A DNA stretch of 64,000 bases from JASJBU01 sp963790775 (lineage in GTDB: Bacteria > Pseudomonadota > Gammaproteobacteria > Chromatiales > Chromatiaceae), in contig CAWBPR010000005.1 in the NCBI GenBank assembly GCA_963790775.1, positions 1 through 64,000 on the forward strand. The letters are read 5' to 3'. The translations under genes and the position numbers were made by a program. Positions 26,217-34,781 of the stretch are shown in pieces (position 1 is the stretch's first letter; each line of letters starts with the position of its first letter). The notes below the pieces were generated by a model. It was not told the DNA's origin. It did no database searches and saw only the letters and a list, made by a program, of their open reading frames with translations.

Positions 26217-29200
26217 TTAATCAGCCGCTGTCGCACTGGTTTTTTTCTCCTCTCGGCGCATCTCCCGCTGTTTCCAAAGCAGATAGGCCGCAGGGATCAC
26301 GAACATCGATAGCAGTGGGGCGGTGACCATGCCGCCAATCATCGGTGCCGCAATGCGTTGCATCACTTCAGAGCCGGTGCCTTCGCTGAGCATGATCGGC
26401 AACAGGCCCGCGATGATGACCGCCACGGTCATCGCTTTGGGACGCACGCGCAGCACGGCGCCTTCCATGATCGCCCCCTTCAAATCTTGACGGGTGTGCA
26501 GTCGGTCCTCCTGAGCCCAACGCTCCAGGGCGTTATCGAGGTAGATGAGCATGATTACGCCGAATTCCGCAGCAACGCCCGCCAGCGCGATAAACCCGAC
26601 GGTCACGGCAACCGAGAGGTGAAAGTCCAGCAACAGCAGCAGCCAGAACCCCCCCACCAGGGCGAAGGGCAGGGAGAGCAACACCATGATTGCCTCCATC
26701 ACCCGGCGAAAAATCAGATACAGCAGGACGAAGATGATTACCAGGGTCATGGGCACCACTTTCAGAAGTTTTTCATGGGCCCTGATCATGTATTCATACT
26801 GACCGGACCAGGCAATGGAGTAGCCCGGCGGCAGATCCACCTGCTCCTGTACGGCCTCCTTCGCCTCATGTACATAGCTGCCCAGATCGACATTGCGGAT
26901 ATCCACGAAGGTCCAGCCGTTGAGACGCCCGTTCTCGCTTTTCAACATGGGAGGGCCGTCCACAACCTTCACCTCTGCAATCTGCGCCAGAGGAATCTGC
27001 GCGCCGGTGGCGGTTACCAGGGGTAGCTCCATCAACTTTTGCACATCGTCCCGCTGCTCTCTGGGGAAGCGCAGGTTGACGGGGTAGCGCTCCAGGCCTT
27101 CCACGGTCTGGGTGATATTGATGCCCCCCACCGCCACGCTCACGATCTGGTTGATGTCCTCGATATTCAATCCGAGTCTCGCCGCTTCCAGGCGCTTGGG
27201 CCGGATCTCGATATAGCGCCCGCCGGCGACCCGTTCGGAGTAGGCCGAGGCGGTGCCCGGCAGCTGCATCAGCACCTGCTCGATCTGCAGGCCTATCTTT
27301 TCGATGGTCGCGATGTCGCTGCCCGCCACCTTGACCCCCACCGGAGTCTTGATGCCGGTGGAGAGCATGTCGATGCGGGTCTTGATCGGCATGATCCAGG
27401 CATTGGTCAGACCCGGAAATTTGACCCGTTGATCCAGTTCCTGCTTGAGCTTTTCCAGAGTCATGTCCGGCCGCCACTGCTCCCGGGGCTTGAGTTTGAT
27501 CAGGGTTTCGATCATCGTCAGCGGCGCTGGGTCGGTGGCTGTTTCGGCCCGGCCGATCTTGCCGAACACGCGTTCCACCTCAGGGGTCTGACGGATCAGC
27601 CGATCAGTCTGCTGCAGCAGCTCCTGGGCCTTGCCGATGGAGAGGCTGGGCAGGGTGGTGGGCATATACATCAGATCACCCTCGAACAGATCGGGCATGA
27701 ACTCCGAACCCAGGCCATCACTCAAGCGGGCCAGCCAGGGAGTGTCGGAAAAGGTGCTGCGCCAGCTGCGGACCAGATCGTTTTCCTGCCGCTCATGCCG
27801 ATTGTCAGTCACTCCATTCACCTCCGATACCAGTCGTTGAGTGACTTGTACCGGCCATTCGAGCAGATCCAGCATGCCTCTGATGCCGAGCAGGGGGGCC
27901 GAGATACTCATCACAACCAGCAGTGAGAGCAGTAGAACCGTACGCGGCATGGCAAGCACGATGCGCAGCAGAGGCCGGTAGAGAGCGATCAGCACGCGAA
28001 TCACCGGGTTGTAGGATTCGGACGGGATCTCACCACGCAGGAAATAGCCCATCAATACCGGCACCAGGGTCACTGACAACCCGGCCGCCGCCGCCATGGC
28101 AAAGGTCTTGGTGAACACCAGAGGATTGAACAGCTTGCCCTCCTGGGCCTCCAGGGCGAACACCGGCAGGAAGCTCAGGGTAATGATCAGCAGGGAGTAG
28201 AAGAGCGCGGGTCCCACCTCGGCGGTGGCCTTGCCGATCAGCCGCCAGCGCTCGTCGTCGCTGAGATTCGCGCCGGCCCGTTCGAGGTGCTTGTGGGCGT
28301 TTTCGATCATCACAATGGCGGCATCCACCATCGCGCCGATGGTGATCGCAATCCCGCCCAGGGACATGATGTTGGCATTGATTCCCTGCTCGCGCATGAT
28401 CACGAATGCGACCAGGATGCCAAGCGGCAGGCTGACGATGGCGACCAGGGAGGAGCGGATGTGGAACAGGAACACCAGGCAGACCAGGGCAATCACAATC
28501 AGTTCCTGGAGCAGTTTTTCGGTCAGATTCTCCACGGACCGGATGATCAGACCCGAACGGTCGTAGGTCTCGACAATCTCCACCCCGTCCGGCAGGCCTG
28601 ACTTGAGGCTGGCCAGCTTCTCCTTCACTGCAGCAATGGTGGTGAGGGCGTTCTCCCCATAGCGCATCACCACAATACCGCCGGTAATCTCACCCTCGCC
28701 ATCCAGGTCGGCGACAGCGCGGCGCATCTCGGGACCGATCTGCACATGCGCCAGGTCGCGCAGCAGAATTGGGATGCCGTCCTGCGCCACATCGATGGGG
28801 ATCTGCTCGATATCCTGCAGTGAGCCGATGTAACCCCGGGTGCGCACCATGTACTCCGATTCCGCCATCTCGATCACCGAGCCGCCTACCTCGCGGTTGG
28901 CGTTGCGGATCGCCTCGGCAATGCGTGAGATGGGAATGCCATAGGCGCGCAGCTTCTCTGGATTCAGCACGACCTGGTACTGTTTGACCATGCCGCCGAC
29001 CGTGGCTACCTCCGAGACGCCCTTGACCCCCTGCAGCTCATATTTCAGAAACCAGTCCTGCAGGCTCCGCAGCTCGGCCAGGTCATAGCGGCCTGTCTTA
29101 TCGACCAGCGCATAGCTGTAGATCCAGCCCACCCCCGAGGCGTCCGGGCCGAGCCGCGGCACAACCCCGTCGGGCAGATCCGCGGAGGCCTGGTTCAGAT

Positions 29201-29537
29201 ACTCCAGCACCCGAGCGCGCGCCCAGTAGATATCGGTGCCGTCCTCGAAGATCACATACACATAGGAGTCGCCGAAGAAGGAGTAGCCGCGCACCACCCG
29301 GGTGCCCGGCACCGACATCATGGTGGTGGTGATCGGGTAGGTGACCTGATCCTCGATGACCCGTGGAGATTGCCCCGGATAGCTGGTCTTGATGATGACC
29401 TGCACGTCGGAGAGATCGGGGATGGCGTCCAGCGGGGTCTCCGTCACCGCGACCCAGCCCCAGACGGTGACGAACAGGCTCAGCACCAGCACCAGCAGGC
29501 GGTTTCTCAGCGACCACTCAATAATCCAAAGCGGCAT
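26217..29537 (-). CDS. cusA: CusA-like heavy-metal RND efflux pump
   Basis: A 1106-residue HME-RND transporter with twelve expected membrane helices and two large periplasmic loops. Hallmarks are TPLDAIPDLSDVQVIIKTSYPG at the N-terminus, the proton-relay helix GAMVDAAIVMIENAHKHLE, and the monovalent-metal (Cu/Ag) type phrase AWIMPIKTRIDMLSTGIKTP. The latter separates CusA from CzcA or CnrA divalent pumps. It exports Cu(I)/Ag(I) with CusB and an outer-membrane channel. No cusC/TolC-type gene is present nearby. It follows cusB by four bases. The loop at about 575-640 is longer than in E. coli CusA by my recollection. Confidence 0.92.
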   Translation of the reverse strand: MPLWIIEWSLRNRLLVLVLSLFVTVWGWVAVTETPLDAIPDLSDVQVIIKTSYPGQSPRVIEDQVTYPITTTMMSVPGTRVVRGYSFFGDSYVYVIFEDGTDIYWARARVLEYLNQASADLPDGVVPRLGPDASGVGWIYSYALVDKTGRYDLAELRSLQDWFLKYELQGVKGVSEVATVGGMVKQYQVVLNPEKLRAYGIPISRIAEAIRNANREVGGSVIEMAESEYMVRTRGYIGSLQDIEQIPIDVAQDGIPILLRDLAHVQIGPEMRRAVADLDGEGEITGGIVVMRYGENALTTIAAVKEKLASLKSGLPDGVEIVETYDRSGLIIRSVENLTEKLLQELIVIALVCLVFLFHIRSSLVAIVSLPLGILVAFVIMREQGINANIMSLGGIAITIGAMVDAAIVMIENAHKHLERAGANLSDDERWRLIGKATAEVGPALFYSLLIITLSFLPVFALEAQEGKLFNPLVFTKTFAMAAAAGLSVTLVPVLMGYFLRGEIPSESYNPVIRVLIALYRPLLRIVLAMPRTVLLLSLLVVMSISAPLLGIRGMLDLLEWPVQVTQRLVSEVNGVTDNRHERQENDLVRSWRSTFSDTPWLARLSDGLGSEFMPDLFEGDLMYMPTTLPSLSIGKAQELLQQTDRLIRQTPEVERVFGKIGRAETATDPAPLTMIETLIKLKPREQWRPDMTLEKLKQELDQRVKFPGLTNAWIMPIKTRIDMLSTGIKTPVGVKVAGSDIATIEKIGLQIEQVLMQLPGTASAYSERVAGGRYIEIRPKRLEAARLGLNIEDINQIVSVAVGGINITQTVEGLERYPVNLRFPREQRDDVQKLMELPLVTATGAQIPLAQIAEVKVVDGPPMLKSENGRLNGWTFVDIRNVDLGSYVHEAKEAVQEQVDLPPGYSIAWSGQYEYMIRAHEKLLKVVPMTLVIIFVLLYLIFRRVMEAIMVLLSLPFALVGGFWLLLLLDFHLSVAVTVGFIALAGVAAEFGVIMLIYLDNALERWAQEDRLHTRQDLKGAIMEGAVLRVRPKAMTVAVIIAGLLPIMLSEGTGSEVMQRIAAPMIGGMVTAPLLSMFVIPAAYLLWKQREMRREEKKTSATAAD

Positions 29538-29541
29538 ACCT

Positions 29542-31548
29542 CTACTCCGTCATGCGCAGAAAGCTGGCCTGCAGGTTGGATTCGGAATCGATCAGAAACT
29601 GGCCGGAGACCACGATCTCGTCTCCTTCGTTCAGGCCGGAGAGGATTTCAGCTTGATCGCTGGCCCAGATTCCGGTGCTGACATCCACCGGTTGAAAGTG
29701 TCCCTTACCCAGGGATTTGATCGCCACCTCCCGCTTGCCGGTGACGATGACAGCCTCACGGGGTACGGTGAGTACGTTTTGTCTGGTGGCGCTGGAGGAT
29801 AGATCGACCTGCACGAACATGTTCAGCAGCAGGGCTTCGTCCGGATTGGACACCTCGATGCGGGCGCGCAGGGTGCGGGTCTTCGGATCCACCTCGGGAT
29901 AGATGAAATCGACTGCGCCATTCCAGGTGCGTCCGGGGATGGCGGGGGCGGTGATCTCCGCCCGGTGACCTTTTCTGACCCAGGGCGCCTGGTATTCAGG
30001 AATATCCACCATCACCCAGACCTCACTCAGGTCGACAATGGTGAACATCGATTGATAGGGCTCCACATAGGCGCCTTCACTCACATTCAGCTTGGTCACC
30101 AGGCCGCCCTGGGGCGACATCAGTTGGATCGTGTTCTGCACCTTGCGGCTGTTTTCGATGCGCATCACATCCATGGATGATACTTTCAGCAGGCGCAGTG
30201 AGTTGCGCAGGGAATCCACCTTGGCGGCGAGCTCGGTCTTGCGGCTGGGGTCGAAGGAGATCTGGTCATACTCCTCCAGCGCGGTGATGAAATCGAGCTG
30301 TTCCCGATTGATCCAGGGTGAGTAGAAGTCGGCCAGGACATGCTTTCGCTCCACCCGGTCGCCCTCGGTGAGCAGATACAGGGTCTCTATCCAGCCGCCT
30401 GCCCTGGGGTGGATGTTCAGGATGCGGTCATCATCCGCGGTGACTATGCCCTGGGCGCGGATCTCCTTGGCCAGGGTTCCCTGCTTCACCCGGGTGGTGC
30501 GGACCCCCATGTTCTGGATCACGGCGCCGGACAGAAAGACCTGGGGGTGCTCCCCGCTGGGGGCGGCCTTTTCCCTGGCCACCAGATCCATGCCGCAGAT
30601 CGGGCAGCTGCCGGGCTCATCCTGCACGATCTGTGGGTGCATGGGGCAGATATAGGTCGTGCTGTGCTGGTGTTGATGCTCCGCGCCCGGCAGCTCGATT
30701 TTCTTCTCCACCAGGTCCATACCGCAGATCGGGCAGGAGCTGTCCGGGTCATGGCTGACGATCTGTGGATGCATCGGACAGATATAGGTCGGATCCTGAT
30801 GTTGCATGGCATGTGGTTGGAGGCTTTCCGGCAGCGCCTGCCCGGTAGTCGCCATGGGCAGGGAAGATTCGGCCGTCATGCGCTTTGCCAACGGGCGCGC
30901 TGTCTCAGCGGGCTGCGGGTGCTGATGTCCAGCTACGCTGCCTTGCCCGGATTGCGCGTTTTCCCAGAACCGGGCTGGTTTGCCCTGTTGCCCCACTGGC
31001 ATTTGGGCATGCTGCATACCGCTGTCCTGGCCGGTTTGCGCTGGCTTGGCGTCGCCTGCAGGGGCCGCATGGGGGTGCATCCGATGCTCGTCGTGAGATT
31101 TCTGGGGGCTCTGCGCCACCAGAAACATGCCGCACTGGGAACATCTGCCGGGTTTGTCACTGACCTCTTCCGGATGCATGGGGCAGGCATAGACTGGCTG
31201 CGCCGGGTCAGATTGCCTGGCCATACCTGTCATCGGCATGGCAGGCGCTTCCTCATGGTCGGTTTTCTGGCTCTGCGCCACCAGAAACATGCCGCACTGG
31301 GAGCATCTGCCGGGTTTGTCGCTGACCTCTTCCGGATGCATCGGGCAGGCATAGACTGGCTGCGCCGGGTCAGATTGCCTGGCCATACCTGTCATCGGCA
31401 TGTCAGCCGCATCCCTGTGTTCGGATTCCAGGGGTTGCTGCACCAGAAACATACCGCACTGGGAGCATCTGCCCGGCTTGTCGCTGACTTCCTCAGGATG
31501 CATCGGACAGGCGTAGACAGTCCCGTCATGTGAATGGGGCTGTTGCAT
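29542..31548 (-). CDS. cusB: CusB-like periplasmic adaptor with five heavy-metal-binding modules (5' end frameshifted)
   Basis: The intact frame encodes 668 residues. Five HMBD modules come first. Three carry YACPMHPEEVSDKPGRCSQC followed by GMFLV within a 54-residue repeat (about 10-150), and two carry YICPMHPQIV with CPICGMDLV (about 255-330). A standard adaptor follows (about 335-665: FLSGAVIQNMGVRTTRV, hairpin, barrel-sandwich and membrane-proximal domains). It links CusA to an outer channel and may collect Cu(I) through Cys/Met/His. From ATG 31548 there is no signal or anchor. The missing anchor is encoded just upstream in another frame. Extra spacer (160-250) is Gln/His-rich. Confidence 0.85.
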   Translation of the reverse strand: MQQPHSHDGTVYACPMHPEEVSDKPGRCSQCGMFLVQQPLESEHRDAADMPMTGMARQSDPAQPVYACPMHPEEVSDKPGRCSQCGMFLVAQSQKTDHEEAPAMPMTGMARQSDPAQPVYACPMHPEEVSDKPGRCSQCGMFLVAQSPQKSHDEHRMHPHAAPAGDAKPAQTGQDSGMQHAQMPVGQQGKPARFWENAQSGQGSVAGHQHPQPAETARPLAKRMTAESSLPMATTGQALPESLQPHAMQHQDPTYICPMHPQIVSHDPDSSCPICGMDLVEKKIELPGAEHQHQHSTTYICPMHPQIVQDEPGSCPICGMDLVAREKAAPSGEHPQVFLSGAVIQNMGVRTTRVKQGTLAKEIRAQGIVTADDDRILNIHPRAGGWIETLYLLTEGDRVERKHVLADFYSPWINREQLDFITALEEYDQISFDPSRKTELAAKVDSLRNSLRLLKVSSMDVMRIENSRKVQNTIQLMSPQGGLVTKLNVSEGAYVEPYQSMFTIVDLSEVWVMVDIPEYQAPWVRKGHRAEITAPAIPGRTWNGAVDFIYPEVDPKTRTLRARIEVSNPDEALLLNMFVQVDLSSSATRQNVLTVPREAVIVTGKREVAIKSLGKGHFQPVDVSTGIWASDQAEILSGLNEGDEIVVSGQFLIDSESNLQASFLRMTE
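31128..31525 (-). repeat. 162-bp tandem repeat in cusB
   Basis: Two complete units and one partial unit with a period of exactly 162 bases (identical landmarks at 31128, 31290 and 31452) encode the first three metal-binding modules, 54 residues each. The first two units are nearly identical at DNA level, so the copy number was probably raised recently and may vary between strains. The reading frame is kept. Confidence 0.85.
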
Positions 31549-31711
31549 GCCGGCAAGGCCCGCTGTCTGATTCCCGGCGGCGCTGGGGTGCGTGGTTTCC
31601 GGTGCAGAGAATGCGATTTGGCCGGTAGAGGGCCGCTGCCAGGCCCAGGATCATGGCGAGGAGTTCGTTCCTGCGCCGCTTGTTGTTTGAATGCTGCTTG
31701 ATCGACTGCAT
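31549..31711 (-). pseudogene. Displaced 5' end of cusB (membrane anchor in another frame)
   Basis: Upstream of the cusB ATG the same frame stays open for about 36 codons (reading SAPETTHPSAAGNQTAGLAG), back to a TGA at about 31652. In the neighbouring frame, from ATG 31711, lies MQSIKQHSNNKRRRNELLAM and then the hydrophobic ILGLAAALY. Removing one base near 31624-31632 joins them into a normal adaptor N-terminus: basic start, one membrane helix, periplasmic linker, metal modules. So cusB carries either a real +1 frameshift that frees it from the membrane or a sequence error. Confidence 0.65.
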
Positions 31712-31795
31712 GATGTTTACCGTCATTGCGGATTATTTCGCCCCCTGTAAAAAATGACAAGGGGCGAAGGTGTTCCGAAACTGCGTTGGATTCGT

Positions 31796-32500
31796 CTACT
31801 TTTCAGCCGGCTTTTTTTGAATCGCAATCAGCTCAACTTCAAAGATCAGAGTGCTGTTGGGCGGTATATCAGGTCCGGCGCCAGCCTCGCCATAAGCCAG
31901 TTCGGGTGGAATGAAGAGTTGCCAATGGGCGGCCTGCTTCATCATCAGCAGCGCCTCGGTCCAGCCCTTGATGACTTGATCAACCTGGAAGCTGGTGGGT
32001 TTACCGCGGATATAGGAGCTGTCGAATACGCTGCCGTCGAGCAGCTGGCCGGCATAGTGCACCAACACCTGGTCGTCTTTCTGGGGGCTGTTGCCGCGAC
32101 CCTCTTTATTGACCCGGTATTGCAGGCCACTGGCAGTCGTGACCACACCCGGCTTTTTCGCGTTTTCAGCAAGAAACTGATGGCTCTCTTCCAGACGCTT
32201 CTGGAGTAAATCCAGTTTCTTTTGGCGCTTCTGTTCCGCCACCTTTTTACCCAGCTCCGCCATGGTATTGCGCATTTCGGTAGAGGACATCAGGGCTTCA
32301 TCACCCGCCATGGCGTCGCGGATGCCCTGGATTACGGCATCGGGTCGAATCTCGATCTCCTGATGTTGAAAGTCGCTGCCGATCTGGTAGCCCACGCTGT
32401 AGTTGATCTTTGCCGCATCATCGACGAGAGCTGTCTCGTCTGCGGCAATCGCCATGGAAATCACACATGCACTTGAAAGAATTGCGGAAATATACTTCAT
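31796..32500 (-). CDS. Periplasmic FKBP-type peptidyl-prolyl isomerase (FkpA/Mip-like), copy 2
   Basis: 234 residues: signal peptide (MKYISAILSSACVISMAIAA), helical FKBP-N domain (about 28-120) and FKBP domain (about 135-230: VHYAGQLLDGSVFDSSYIRG, VIKGWTEALLMM, IPPELAYGEAGAG, LIFEVELIAI). It is clearly paralogous to the copy at 25.2 kb and is transcribed ahead of cusBA on the same strand, with a gap of about 85 bases to the displaced cusB start. A chaperone role for exported metal proteins is plausible from its position only. Confidence 0.9.
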   Translation of the reverse strand: MKYISAILSSACVISMAIAADETALVDDAAKINYSVGYQIGSDFQHQEIEIRPDAVIQGIRDAMAGDEALMSSTEMRNTMAELGKKVAEQKRQKKLDLLQKRLEESHQFLAENAKKPGVVTTASGLQYRVNKEGRGNSPQKDDQVLVHYAGQLLDGSVFDSSYIRGKPTSFQVDQVIKGWTEALLMMKQAAHWQLFIPPELAYGEAGAGPDIPPNSTLIFEVELIAIQKKPAEK

Positions 32501-32893
32501 TTGATTTTTGCTCCTCTCCTTATTGTTATAAAGTCTGCTGCTCTATGAGCCTGTTATCAGGGCTGTCCGATGTCCGCAGAGACTTAACCCGCAAATCATA
32601 ACAGCCTTGTAATGATCAGGGAAAACGGAAATGGGTCCTTGCGATTTACAGCCCTTGAGTTTGACGGACATTTTGTAGTCGGGCTTCGCTATGGTTGGGG
32701 GATGAAGCAGTCGCGGCTATGGGTATCAAGCAGTAGTTGCGAACACGCAGAGCAGGTATTTTTCAATCGCATGTCACTACTCAATGCCTGTTGCCATTGA
32801 TTACTGTGCCTAATCGTGATGTATTGCAATGCCCTGGTATTTGATAGGTGAATAGTTGCCGGGAAGTAACCGGGAAGTAATGAGGAGTATGAA
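32501..32893. other. Divergent promoter region
   Basis: Nearly 400 bases between the leftward FKBP copy 2 and the rightward PEAAEE protein, which is the only plus-strand gene between 21.5 and 51 kb. It presumably has promoters on both sides; none could be named with confidence. Confidence 0.35.
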
Positions 32894-33737
32894 ATGCTGA
32901 AACAGCTTAAAACGACCACCCTTGCCATGAGTCTTATGTATGACCGGCCTGGCCCAGGCGGATTCGATTCTGGTTTACGAAAAGACCGCTGCGGACGGCA
33001 GCAAGGTGGAGCACACAATTTCCATTACCGGGCGCTGGCTGAGAATCGACAGTGACGCCAAAGGAAAGCCGGATTACATGCTGATGGATACCGGGCGCAT
33101 GATTCTGTTCGAGGTGGATGACAGCGCCAAGAGTTATAAGTTTACCCGTATGGGGAAATTCTATTGGCCGGAAGTCCCTGCGCCCAAGTTTATGCCCGTG
33201 CCTGAAAAGCAGACCGTTTCCGGTGTCCGCTGCCAGCAGGTGCATGAGATGGGGCCGGAAAAGAAGCTGCTGGCTGAGCACTGCATGACTGCCGGCGGGC
33301 CGCTGGGGCTGAACGCCCGGGAGACCAAAACCCTGTCGCGTCTGTTCGAAGTTGCACGCAGGATGGGTTGGGACTGGGTGGGTGTCGGCACCCAGGATGA
33401 GCGCCAGGTGTCGATTCTGAGCCGCAATCCCGCTACTGGTATCAGCCAGATGTTCAAGTCGGTGGAACACAAGGCGATTCCCGATAGCCAGGTAAAGATC
33501 CCGGATAGCTACAAGCAGATCCGCACCCAAGTGAAAGCGCCCAAGCTGGAGAAGCAGTCCGAGGCAGCGGAAATGCCTGAAGCAGCAGAAAAGCCCGAGG
33601 CAACGGAAAAGCCCGCAGCAGCAGAAGAGCCCGCAGCGGCAGAAGAGCCCGCAGCGGCAGAAGAGCCCGAAGCGGCAGAAGAGCCCGAGGCAGCAGAAGA
33701 GCCCGAGGCAGCAGAAGAGCCTGAAGCGGCAGAATAG
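32894..33737 (+). CDS. Exported DUF4412-like protein with PEAAEE repeat tail; 4-bp duplication in signal peptide
   Basis: GAGGAG precedes ATG 32894, which starts MLKQLKTTTLAMSLM. After a tandem TATGTATG at 32935-32942 the frame is lost. Removing one TATG restores SLMTGLAQADSILVYEK, a perfect signal peptide end. The frame as given opens only at ATG 32940 (MTGLAQADS), without ribosome site or signal. Mature domain (about 1-200): SILVYEKTAADGSKVEHTIS, a conserved Cys pair (GVRCQQVH and EHCMTAGGPLGL), TKTLSRLFEVARR. The tail of about 60 residues is (E/A)AAEEP hexads, very acidic. A paralogue lies at 52.1 kb. Function is unknown, with beta-rich DUF4412-like character by eye. Confidence 0.7.
33557..33735 (+). 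repeat. 18-bp tandem repeat coding for PEAAEE hexads
   Basis: About nine imperfect 18-base units (GCAGCAGAAGAGCCC core with GAG or GCA variants) encode the acidic Ala/Glu/Pro tail of the secreted protein and run to the last codon. Unit gain or loss would keep the frame and change only tail length. Confidence 0.85.
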
Positions 33738-33778
33738 TCTAAGTCATCGGTCCCGTAGTCGACGGACCTGTTGATGCC

Positions 33779-33824
33779 CGTTCCGGTCGCGGAGTGTTGC
33801 CTGTCAACACCCGTAGCCGGAACG
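33779..33824 (+). terminator. Long hairpin after the PEAAEE gene
   Basis: CGTTCCGG and CCGGAACG form the base and GTGTTG/CAACAC the top of a stem with an internal loop, about 40 bases after the stop. A short CTTCTTC tract follows. Probable rightward terminator, possibly serving the leftward FKBP gene too. Confidence 0.55.
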
Positions 33825-33908
33825 CTTCTTCATCCATCCCATCGTCAGTAACACGCAGCCCAAGAGTATTTCCATCCTTAGGTCCGTCTATATGGAATTA
33901 GGTGAGAT

Positions 33909-34655
33909 TTACTCTTCCGTGGGGGCAGCCTTTCCCTCCTGCTCCACTACAGGCTCCTCCAGTATCTCGAGCAGCTCTATTTCAATGATGATGGTCTCAT
34001 GCGCCAGCGGGCCTTTGCGTCCATAAGCCAGCTCCGGGGCCAGATAGATCTCCCATTTGGCTCCCGGCTGCATCATCTTCAAGGCCTCGCTGAAACCTGG
34101 AATGACGCCGTTGACCCGATAGGTGGACGGCCCGCCTTTCTTGAAGGAGCCATCGAACTTCTGGCCGTTGAGACGCCGCGCGGTGTAAAGGATCTTCACC
34201 TGGTCGGTGCTCTTGGGCATGGGGCCGGTGCCGGGGGTGATGATCTTGTACTGCAGGCCGCTGGCGGTGGTCTGGACACCCTCTTTTAACTTGTTCGCGG
34301 TGAGGAATTCCTCTCCCTCCTGGCGTTTGTGTTTCGTCTGTGCCTGCTTCTTCTGCATGCGCTCCATCGCTTCGGCTTCCATGTCCTGAGTGATGTTGCG
34401 TTTCAGATCGACCAGCCGCTGGTTCATCTCCTTGGCATCCAGCAGGGGCGGTTTGCCGTCATGGCCGTCATCCAGGCCCAGTTTGAGGGACTGCCGGTCC
34501 AGCTCGACCTGCTGCTTTTTGAAGTCGGCGCCGATCTGGTGGCCGATGGTGTAGTTGATGCGGTCGGCCTCGTCGGAGAGCGTGATCTGCTCCTCTGCGA
34601 GGCTGCTGCCGGCCAGTAGGCTTAAGGAAATTATGGTTGCCAGTTGCGTGCGCAT
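33909..34655 (-). CDS. Periplasmic FKBP-type protein, copy 3, with altered isomerase pocket
   Basis: From ATG 34655 the protein has 248 residues: signal peptide (MRTQLATIISLSLLAGSSLA), long helical N-domain with a Lys/Gln/Met-rich segment (about 75-120) and an FKBP domain at about 145-235. Compared with copies 1 and 2 the pocket is changed. VHY is ILY, DSS is DGS, and the loop that reads GYGERGAGRNIPANS in copy 1 is shortened to AYGRKGPLAHE. Isomerase activity may be weak, leaving a chaperone role. AGGAGG lies 13 bases upstream. A terminator separates it from the multicopper oxidase gene upstream. Confidence 0.85.
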   Translation of the reverse strand: MRTQLATIISLSLLAGSSLAEEQITLSDEADRINYTIGHQIGADFKKQQVELDRQSLKLGLDDGHDGKPPLLDAKEMNQRLVDLKRNITQDMEAEAMERMQKKQAQTKHKRQEGEEFLTANKLKEGVQTTASGLQYKIITPGTGPMPKSTDQVKILYTARRLNGQKFDGSFKKGGPSTYRVNGVIPGFSEALKMMQPGAKWEIYLAPELAYGRKGPLAHETIIIEIELLEILEEPVVEQEGKAAPTEE

Positions 34656-34722
34656 GGTATGGGGTTCCTCCTGTTGTTTTTGCTGCATCGTGGGGGATCT
34701 TAGCAAAGCTTACTGCGAGTGG

Positions 34723-34750
34723 AAAAAAAAGGGCCGCCCGAAGGCGGCCC
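34723..34750 (-). terminator. UUCG-loop terminator of oxidase gene 1
   Basis: On the minus strand GGGCCGCC-TTCG-GGCGGCCC is followed by eight T residues: an 8-bp GC stem with the very stable C(UUCG)G tetraloop, 31 bases after the stop. A textbook intrinsic terminator, with relatives after each of the other oxidase genes. Confidence 0.9.
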
Positions 34751-34781
34751 ACTAAGGGTCTTCTCGTCTAACTTATTGTTA

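Noticed and set aside
27039..27926. 295-codon plus-strand frame opposite cusA
   Set aside because: Antisense shadow of a clear RND transporter, with composition dictated by the GC-rich codons of cusA.
31128..31525. CRISPR-like repeats
   Set aside because: The 162-base units are coding, in frame and adjacent without unique spacers.
30340..31533. Long plus-strand open frame of 397 codons opposite cusB
   Set aside because: It is the antisense shadow of the repetitive cusB coding strand, without ribosome site or recognisable domain.
33557..33735. Minisatellite or CRISPR array
   Set aside because: 18-base units lie inside a gene and encode a regular hexapeptide, with no spacers.
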